DNA of 64,000 bases from Gymnorhina tibicen (taxonomy: Eukaryota; Chordata; Aves; Passeriformes; Artamidae). The notes below the pieces were generated by a model. The model was not told the origin of the DNA and ran no database searches. It saw nothing but the letters and a program-made list of their open reading frames with translations. The translations under genes and the position numbers were made by a program. Below, piece after piece: positions 47,269-64,000 of the stretch; position 1 is the first letter of the stretch, and each line of letters opens with the position of its first letter. The DNA lies in the NCBI GenBank assembly GCA_013399875.1, contig VXAZ01003272.1, positions 1,813,722 through 1,877,721 of the forward strand, in the 5' to 3' direction.

Positions 47269-47330
47269 CTGGGGGGGGGGGGGAATTTCCTCTCCTCCCC
47301 CCCCTTGCTCCTTTTTTCCCTTTTTTTTAA
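47269..47330. repeat. Homopolymer cluster (poly-G, poly-C, poly-T, poly-A)
   Basis: A run of about 13 G is followed within 60 bases by C-, T- and A-runs. Low-complexity sequence, with length likely unreliable in an assembly. Confidence 0.8.
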
Positions 47331-49884
47331 AAAAAAATCCCCACCAATGACAGCAAAATTCAGCTTTACCAGGGATGTGACACGGCCTGGAATGCACAGC
47401 CAGGGAATAACCAGGCACGTGAGGGGCTCTCCAGCAGGAAACCGCAAAGATTAGATGAAAACAGCAATATTCTGAAATAAAAGTTCAACGAGGGCCCTAC
47501 CAAAAGAAAAAAATAAAATCCCAGATAGGGCACAGCACAACTGTGGGCATGCAGGAATTAAAAATAAAGTGACTAGCCCACAACACACTCAGCTTTTGGT
47601 ATTGCAGACATTTGGGGAATACTAAGCAGTAAAATTGCTGGGAAGCCTTTGGTACAGCTCGCAGAGGATTGTCAGCATCAGTCAGCTCCCTCCAGGAGGG
47701 ATTCCGCATGAAAATTCTTGTGGCAAAGGCAGCTGAGAGCGCTCGAAGGACTGGAATTGTGCAGGTTGTTGACAGGCCAGCATGGCCAGCCAAAATAAAT
47801 CTGGCCCCTCTCTGCAAGCAGTCTTCCTCAAATGCCTTCCTTTGGAGTAATCTTTTATTTTAAGCAAACTACACAAACAAAAGAAAATAGTGTCAGTTTT
47901 ACTATTGTACACATGAATCAAAAATATCCACTATAATCATCACCAAAATAAATCATTGTCCCGGATTGGAATGGTGGGAAACTGCACTTTTCCTTTTGTT
48001 CAAGTGGAGGGCATTTTATGGAAAGACATTCCTCAGGGATAACATACATGTTCATGGATTTGAGTGAGAGAGTTATCATACATTTATTTGTATTATGGCT
48101 GTGCATATTAAATTTAGTACTGTGGGAAACAGAACAAGAGCCTTAAGTGGTCATTGTGATGCGAGAGAAATGAAGGGTGACACTTCCAAAGGGGCAAACG
48201 CCCCTTAGGACAGCAGCTTTTCAGGAAAATGAAATAGCAGAGAGGATATATTCTGATATTTGGATGACTGTACCCTTGTTCTTTAGGCAGGTAACTCCGT
48301 GCAGCATTTCCCCAGTAAAGCACTTTACAGCTGGCATTTTAAGGCAGAGAACCCAGCTAAGAAAACCTTTCCCCGTCCCCCTTTTCCCTCCTTTTTTTTT
48401 TTTTTTTTTTTTAAAGCACAAAGCAAAAGAAGTTTTGTTTAACAGGCTGGAGCAATCAGAGGGATCACAGCTCAGGTTGCGGACGTGTCAGCATTTCCAG
48501 CACTGATCCTGTTCCCCCTCAGCCATCCCGCATTTATTTTTAAAAGGTCATTAAGCAAGACACAAAAGGTGAAGTGCAACGTTACAGATTTATAACCTGG
48601 CTGGGCCCTGCCTGGAACACAAAGCTCAGGTACAGGAGGAGTCTCTTTGTGCCCTGGCACATCAAAGCCCAGCAGCCAAAGGCAGTGAAAGATATTCAGA
48701 GGGGAAATTCACATCTGTGCTCTATCCCTCACCTCCCTTTAATCATGCCTTAGTGTATTTTATTTATTTGAACTCTACCCTTCCTCACACTCAGCTTGGC
48801 TTTTGCTGTGTTACAGCACCTGCCACTCACATGGAAGAAAATTTTAAGTTATAGCCAGAGGTTTGGGCCCAGTTAAATCAGTTAAACAAGAGATTTTGTG
48901 CTAAAAGCTGATCATTCTTCAGGTCACTGTTAATTCTTGCTACTTAAACTGCTGTTAGTTTGTCCCTGAGCAGCCAGATCTCTGCATCACGTTAAAATCG
49001 AAATCTAGTGTCTTCTTCAGCTGAGCCACTGTTTGAAAACATACACACTGAAAATAATCACCTTCTCTCTTACAATTCATTCATAATCATTTAAAGAAAA
49101 AAAAAATAAAAAAAGAATTGGAAGGAAAGGTAAGAAGTTTAAACACCCAGTGTGACATCCTTGCTCACATCTCATGGCCAAGCTGCTCCTCTGATATGCT
49201 GCCAACTCTTTATCAAAAAGCTTCCACTCCAACTCTCTTTGTTGCCAGTTAAATGCTGGGGCTGCCTGTGCTCAAAGAGTCTGTGGGCCCAGAGATTTAT
49301 TCCCTGGCGTGTGTCTTTCAAACAGGAACATTTATATAATCAAACCTGGAGATAAAAAGGCACGGCCACATGGCAAGCAAACATTTCCAACGCACTTGCT
49401 CCCGAGCAAGGTCGCAAACACAAGCACGTGCTCATGGCCAGTGTGGAATCCTCTCCTGCCCCTTCAAGGAACGTTTGGGTACAACAGGAATGGCTTTGAT
49501 TTGAAGGGGTTTTTTATTCCCTATCGAAAGGAAATGCAAACATTCACCCATCTTTCTGTTCTGCTTGCCAGGGGCTCGCAACACAAACCCCCCAGCACTG
49601 AGCCATGGTTTAAATCACCCCTGCATGAACTGCTGAGCCACTGAGCTCCAACATTCAGCAACCCTGGGCTCTGCAATTCCCCCAGGCTGGTTTGAACTGG
49701 AGGGGCTGGGGGATGTGCCCCAGCTGTGTCCTGACAGCGCTGAGCTGAGGGGGATCATCACAGCCCGAGTTTACTGCCTCTGCTGCTGCTGAGTATTCCT
49801 AAATGTTTGATTCTGCATTACACTGGGCTGTGTTCATCCAGCCCCGCTGCTGAGCTCTTCCTCCCCATTCATCCTCTCTCTCTT

Positions 49885-50090
49885 GGAATCCCAGGATGGT
49901 TTGGGTTGGTTTGAGGATGTTAAACATCCTCATCCCACCCCCTGACACTTCCACTATCCCAGGCTGCTCCGAGCCCCGTCCAGCCTGACCTTGGGCACTT
50001 CAGGGACGGGACAGCCACAGCTGCTCTGGACAAGCCCCTCACGTCCTCTGCCCTCCCCAGGCACCAGGGGACAGCTGCCACCCTGTCACC
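49885..50090 (+). mobile_element. CR1 LINE fragment (internal 3' region)
   Basis: The order GAGGATGTTAAACATCCTC, GGCTGCTCCGAGCCCCGTCC, AGCCTGACCTTGGGCACTTC and AGGGACGGGACAGCCACAGC matches the CR1 tail region (typical text: GCTCAGAGCCCCGTCCAACC). Truncated at both ends. Confidence 0.7.
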
Positions 50091-50250
50091 AGAGCCCCTG
50101 GCAGAGGGACCTGCCTCACAATGTCCGGCCTGAGCTCTGTAATCACCCTGTTCCTTGCATTGTCTCCCTACTCCAAACATCACAGCACAAACACCATGTG
50201 TAAGGGTTTTGATTTGCCACTGGTGGTGTTGGATCCTGTTTCTGGCTCTG

Positions 50251-50274
50251 CAGCAGCAGCAGCAGCAGCAGCAG
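50251..50274. repeat. CAG trinucleotide repeat (8 units)
   Basis: Eight perfect CAG units in noncoding sequence. The surrounding frames show no recognisable protein, so this is treated as a microsatellite rather than a polyglutamine tract. Confidence 0.9.
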
Positions 50275-53200
50275 CTTCCCTTTGTTGTTACCCAGCTCCC
50301 AACCAGCATCCACGCTCCAGCTTTCCTGCAGCTTCTCCTTGGGAGGCCAAGGTTTATTTATAAGGCACATAAATATTTTCTCCAACAAAATGCTGCGTTA
50401 AGTGAAGGCACAATTTCATTGCATGCTAAAGATACAGAAGATTTAACCTAAAACTCTTTCTGTATCACATTTCAGCACACTTTAAACCAGACTACGCAGA
50501 GATGCAGCAATTCCTGGACAAACTTCTCTGCAATGTTAAGACTGAGCCAAACCTGTTGCCTCAAACCTTTTCATTGACTCCAAACATAGCACATAATCCA
50601 CCACCTTTCCAATTTATTTGTTGGTTTAGTTCCTTTCTTCAACCTCAGTTTGACCAAAACCTCTCAAATTCATGGTGTAAAAGACAATGTAATTTGCAGA
50701 ACCCTTTGAGGGAATAAGAAGCTGGAGAAGAGTCAGGAAGAACTTGCAATTCAATAGTTTTAAGCAAAATAATACCTTGGTAGGGGCTCCAGGAGCTCCC
50801 TGTGCTTCCCATGTTCAGGATCAGGGAAAACCACAGGACTTTAACCTCACATAGAGCTGAGAAACAGCACTGAGCATGTTCACAGCAGTCTGGAGGCTGT
50901 ATTTCAAAAATCCAAAACAAATCATCACACACCACAGCTCTCTCGGCCGCTTTGTTTGGACTTTGCACCCAATAAAAATCTAACGCTGAAAAAAAATTTC
51001 AGCAGCACTGAGATAAAAAAATATCAGAGTACAGGGAGTCCTGCACTGCCAGCTCACACAAACACTGACAGAGGCTCTCAAGCATCTGCTGCTGTTTATT
51101 TGTTTCTGCAGGGGAGGAAAGTGCATGAACTCTGACCACCCAAAGCAGCTTGAGACCCACCTGGGGACACCTCTGTGCTCTCACCATGAGTTTTAAATGC
51201 ACTGCTAAAAGTTGGGTGAGGTTCAGCCACCAGGTCTGTCTGAAACAACCCAAAATATAAATAAAAGCTGTATTTTGCCACGAGTTTTCCTCATTGGTTT
51301 TCTATGCTCACAACTCCCAGGGAACTTTAATTTCTATCAAATCTAGAAGCATCCTTAATCTCTTTTCTGCTTTGCGACTCATTTTGCTGAAGGGACCTTA
51401 TCAAACATTGCTTTTCATTTTCACAAACAGGAAATCTTTTACACACGATCGAGGAAGCCGGAGGCTTGTCCCAAACAAAAGGCACAATCTCCCTGGCTCC
51501 TGACAGGTTTTTATTTTCCTGAAACGATAAATCAGCAAGCATGGATGACTGCATTTTACTCACTTCTTGCTTCAATTTACTGGACCTGAGGGAAAAAGGG
51601 TAACAAAAGGTATAATTAATATAATTAATATCTACGTGGATGCTCCGGGCCCTGGGCCAGCGGCCGTGCCTGGAGCCCGGCACGTTCTCAGGACACGATC
51701 ACAGCTAACAGATAAATCCGGGATATTTTGGTATTTAGATACAGGGAAAAGCAGGGATACAGCCTCCTGTGCCAGCCCAGGGGAAGGCAGGGAGCAGGGG
51801 GAACAGCAGCTCAGAAGGGATCCAGCACTCGGATCAGGATGGAAAGTGCCTCTGGAGCTGGGATTTCAGGGAAGGGAAGGGACAGTGGGCACTCCTGTGG
51901 GCAGCAGGGCCTGCAGGGTTGGTGCATCCATCCCTCCCCTCTCTCTGAGGAGCAGAAGAGGGTTTGGCACAAGAGCTGTCCCTGCTGCATCCTTCCCCTC
52001 CCTCCCAGGGGAAGCATCAAAAGCCACCCCAGGTTTGCAGAAGTCAGACTGACCAACCCCAGGGTAGAACAGGTGCTTCCAGCACTCCGCACACACAAAG
52101 GGACCAGGGAAAATGCCAGCACAGCTCATTTCCCACTGCTCCCATCTCACAAAATGGGCTCTGCTCATTTCTGAGCCCTCCTTTGAGACATGCACCGTTC
52201 TGATCTGGGAAGTAAAAGGGACTCAGCAGCAGAAAATGGCTGCAGGTTTGGGCAGGGATGTGATGCCTTCATCTCTTTAATGTCCCCTGCTGCACTCCTG
52301 AATCAATAAAAGCTTTACCACTGACAGCAGCACGTATGAACATCCTTGGTAATTAGAGTGTTTCATCCTTTTAAATTCCACTTCCAATACCTCGAAGCCT
52401 TAACAGAGGAAAATTCATGACAGGGACAACTACAGCCCGTATTCCTTATATTGAAATTAAATTTTCAACGTTGAAAATGCTCAAGTGACTCCAGTGACAC
52501 CGTGGGGTGGCCACACTTGGTAAGAATGACCAGTGCTCTGAGAACTGATCACCAGGCAGGGGAGGTGACTGTGATGAGAAAGCGCCACCACTCAGTGCTA
52601 CACCAACACTCCCATCCCAACCGGAGATGGCTTCACTTCCAGAGGCACTCTGGCATCATCCCTGGGGATGCTGGTGCGTGCTAATCCTTGGATAAATACC
52701 CATTTAGCATCTTCAAAGGCCATAAAATAAGAACAATGGTTCATTTCCAGCTAAACATCACCACGGTGCTTTTGGAAACGCTCAAGAACCGAGGTGATGC
52801 ACGCTCCTGACATCAGCTCTGTGCAGACTTTGGTCTGGTTGCCAGCTCAACCAGATCCACTTCCTCCTTGGAGAAAAGCAGGGCTGTAGCTGCAGCAGGG
52901 CTCTCCCATCCCTGTCTGCTCAGGGCAGGTGTCTCTCACTGTCTGCAACCAGCAGCTCCGTGAGCAAACAGCCCTGGCTGCAGCAGGGACACCTCAGGAC
53001 TGGACATCAGGGACCTGCAGATCCTGTCCAAAGACAGCAGAGCAAAACCTTCCTGTACCTGAGGGATCACTTCACTGCTGACATGGATTGTTTTCATGTA
53101 ATGAGTGTTATTATCATCAACAAAATACCCAACTTACCTTTTGTAAACAATGAAGAAGCTGCAAAGAATTGCTGGATGCACGCCCACGCTTCAGCTTTTG

Positions 53201-53290
53201 GATTGACAAAGGCACTTCAGCTTCATGGAAGCAGCGCAGACACTTCAAAGGAGGAAAACAGTTATTAAAAATTATCTGACAAGAAGTGAC
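50275..53290. other. Intergenic region before the USP32 3' end; no gene recognised
   Basis: About 3 kb of mixed-composition DNA with short ORFs lacking recognisable domains or splice structure. No distinctive repeat noted. Confidence 0.45.
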
Positions 53291-55474
53291 ACTTCATCTG
53301 CATCCACAGTATTTAATTTGTTTGAATAATATAGTTACAGATAAACAGGTTCACTCCATATACAATTACCAATACCTTTGTTTTAATACAGCTCATATTC
53401 CAGTACATCAACACTATTTTATTTACAAGGCATTTATGTACATTAACATCTTTCTAAAGTCAGTGCATTGTCAATAAGTTTTATACAATAATTTACAAAG
53501 TGAATGTAGTTAATAGTTAACTTAATAAATTTACTACTAATTCTTGAATTAATTTAATTTAAAAAATTAATTACAACCAATGTAACAAACACAGAAGATC
53601 AAATAACATTAGTAGATTGTGCTACCTGCTTAAATAAAACATTTTAAAGTAAATCAGTCGAAAATCTTTCACTTTTCATGGAGTTTGCGGAGGGAGGAGT
53701 AGACAAGTGGGTGTTGAAAAAGCTTCTGACCTAGAAATTCACAAGTCATGTTTGCTTTTCTTTAGGCTCAATGTTCAGACCACTTTAAAGATAAAAGACC
53801 ATAGAGGATAAGGAGCAACACCTGACAGGTAAGACAAGACTCATTTTTGGAACAGATCTGCTGTCCCCAAAGAGGCACAACCTCCAAACGCAGCCAGACC
53901 AGCTGATATCATTTCTTAAATGGATAAACCCCAGATCCTCCTGGAAATGATAAACTCACCGAAGGTTTGGCATTCTTGTCAAACACCCCAAAATGAATCC
54001 AAACATTAACTGCAGAGAACCATTAAGTAAGAGTTTTGTTAGCGAAAGTACAAAAATCTAGAGAACTGGGAAGATGATGTATGACAAAATTAATAAGCTG
54101 CTTAAACTCAGCTGAAGAACAAAAGGCCAAGAGAGTGAAAATTTTTATCTTCATTCAGATATGCAAACAATTTAACACTGAAAATGTTTAAAGAAATGCC
54201 TGCTCAAAAAAAACAACCCTCTTTTTTCCAGTCTGCTAAGACTCAGTCACACTTCCCCTCATGCAAGAAGCCCCTCGAATTCCAGAGCGTGTTGCAAGGG
54301 CATGGAAAGCGAGTCTGGTTTAATTGCGAGTATTTGCATAACCTGTTGTAACAACAACAACAAAAAGGTAATTTGCAAAGGCAACCAAATCCTGAAAACA
54401 AGGAACTGAATTAGAAAACCAATAAAAAAAACCTCCATCCATGAATGCTACGACAGCTACCTGACAGCCACAGCTTCTTCCTTTGAAATACACAGTGGAT
54501 ATTCACAGCCATTCACTCCAGAGCCCTTACAGCAACAACAACAAAAAAACCAAACGGAACTGTGGGTTTGAATTGAATCAGATGCATTTTCAAAAGTGCA
54601 AACTTCAAAAGCAACACCAGTCATGAAACATAAGCTCAAGCATCTCTCCTTCCAAAAGCTGGGAACGTTTTGTGCAATGTGCACGTTTTAAGACACCGTG
54701 AGTGTAATCACAACTACTCTCTCCAACCTGAAGTTTCTTCTTGAGGCAGCTCAAAAAAGTTTGAGCCAGCACTCTTCAGGCAGAAAAGCCATTCCTGAAG
54801 CATGTTGATCTGCACAGCCAACACGTGGAGAAAACACAAATATAATAAACCATTCAAGTGTAGAAATTAATCTCTTCTCAAATGATGATTTGGTTGTGCT
54901 CCCAACATACAGAAAGAAAGCAACTGACACACATTAGTGGTGGCAAAACTGGAAACTTCTCTTCCCCATGACAATAATTGTTTCCGTTTGTGCACTTTTC
55001 CTTCTCTTGCCTTCCCTGTTTTGCCAATAAAATGCAATAAAACTGCAGGAAAAAGGAGGTAGCAATATCGTGCTGTCCAAAGACAACACTACAAATTGTT
55101 TTTCCCCGTTAACCTTAAACCTAACGAGAGCCTCGGGGGGGTGTTAGAACAGTTGGTAAACTCTACACTACTCTGTTTAGCTCTTATTTGGATGTTTAAT
55201 TTAGCTCTTATTTGGTCCTAGTCGGCTTTTCTCAAACCATTGGATTTAAAGGCCAGTGGCAGTCTCAGATGTCCAACATCAGAAACGTTTCGAGCATGTA
55301 GTGAGAAAACAGAACAAAACGATACTACTGGATATTAACTGCTTAACCAGGGGGTTCTTCTTGTGCTTTCAGCTCACAGGGGACAACGACAACCACAAGC
55401 TGTTATCTGTCTCAGTCACACCTTCCCCAAGGGCACATCCCAGGGTTCCTCCCTCAGTCCGCGGCAGCCCAGGC
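53291..55474 (-). other. USP32: Probable USP32 3' UTR
   Basis: About 2.2 kb directly after the USP32 stop codon with AT-rich, ORF-poor composition, which suits a long 3' UTR. On the minus strand an AATAAA signal lies at 53418-53423 and others exist within the region. The distal boundary is a guess based on that hexamer. Confidence 0.4.
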
Positions 55475-63931
<8,457 letters not shown>

Positions 63932-64000
63932 CTATTAAAAAAACCACCAGAAAGCTCTTTAATATCATGTAACAAATGTAAAAATAAATCAAAATATTGT

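Larger units (their letters stand above)
44961..49884. other. Intergenic region; no gene recognised
   Basis: About 4.9 kb with only short shadow ORFs. It contains a 26-base poly-T (46544-46569), a GC-rich patch (46840-46970) and homopolymer G and T runs (about 47270-47330 and 48393-48412). I see no exon with homology. Confidence 0.5.

Noticed and set aside
50251..50274. CAG run as a polyglutamine coding tract
   Set aside because: No exon structure or homologous protein around it; treated as a noncoding microsatellite.

Overview
The window reads as vertebrate nuclear DNA, most likely from a bird. Genes are split into short exons with GT-AG introns, intergenic space is compact, and several degenerate CR1-type LINE 3' ends are present. 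The gene order (MYO19, ZNHIT3, CA4, USP32) matches what I recall for chicken chromosome 19. I see nothing prokaryotic or viral. Gene calls rest on exon-by-exon translation, splice-phase checks and remembered similarity to the human proteins; no database search was run.

Layout: (1) 1-1095 is a GC-rich minisatellite followed by a purine-rich GGAATA-like tract. (2) 1123-17730, plus strand: a complete MYO19 (unconventional myosin XIX, a mitochondrial actin motor) in 24 coding exons with consistent phase, predicting 962 residues. (3) 18776-19778, minus strand: ZNHIT3, convergent with MYO19 and interrupted by a 355-base assembly gap that removes the middle of its zinc-finger coding sequence. (4) 19885-21289: an AGATA-rich simple repeat and spacer. 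(5) 21290-22255, minus strand: an intact single-exon class A GPCR of 321 residues, resembling the lipid-receptor branch (S1P/LPA/cannabinoid group) but not assignable to a named receptor. (6) 22256-28191: spacer with no gene recognised. (7) 28192-41558, plus strand: CA4 (GPI-anchored carbonic anhydrase IV) in 8 coding exons, predicting 316 residues, with an 8.8 kb first intron and one GC-AG intron. (8) 41559-53290: spacer with CR1 fragments and simple repeats. (9) 55475-63931, minus strand: the 3' half of USP32 (13 coding exons, 790 residues) through its C-terminal CVLQ prenylation box; the gene runs off the right edge.

The genes are not a pathway: a mitochondrial myosin, a snoRNP assembly factor, a receptor, a membrane carbonic anhydrase and a deubiquitinase. 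The most notable items are the unassigned GPCR with an unusual TM6 motif, the GC-AG intron of CA4, and the joining of gene blocks that in human lie at 17q12 (MYO19/ZNHIT3) and 17q23 (CA4/USP32). I found no convincing undescribed multi-gene system.
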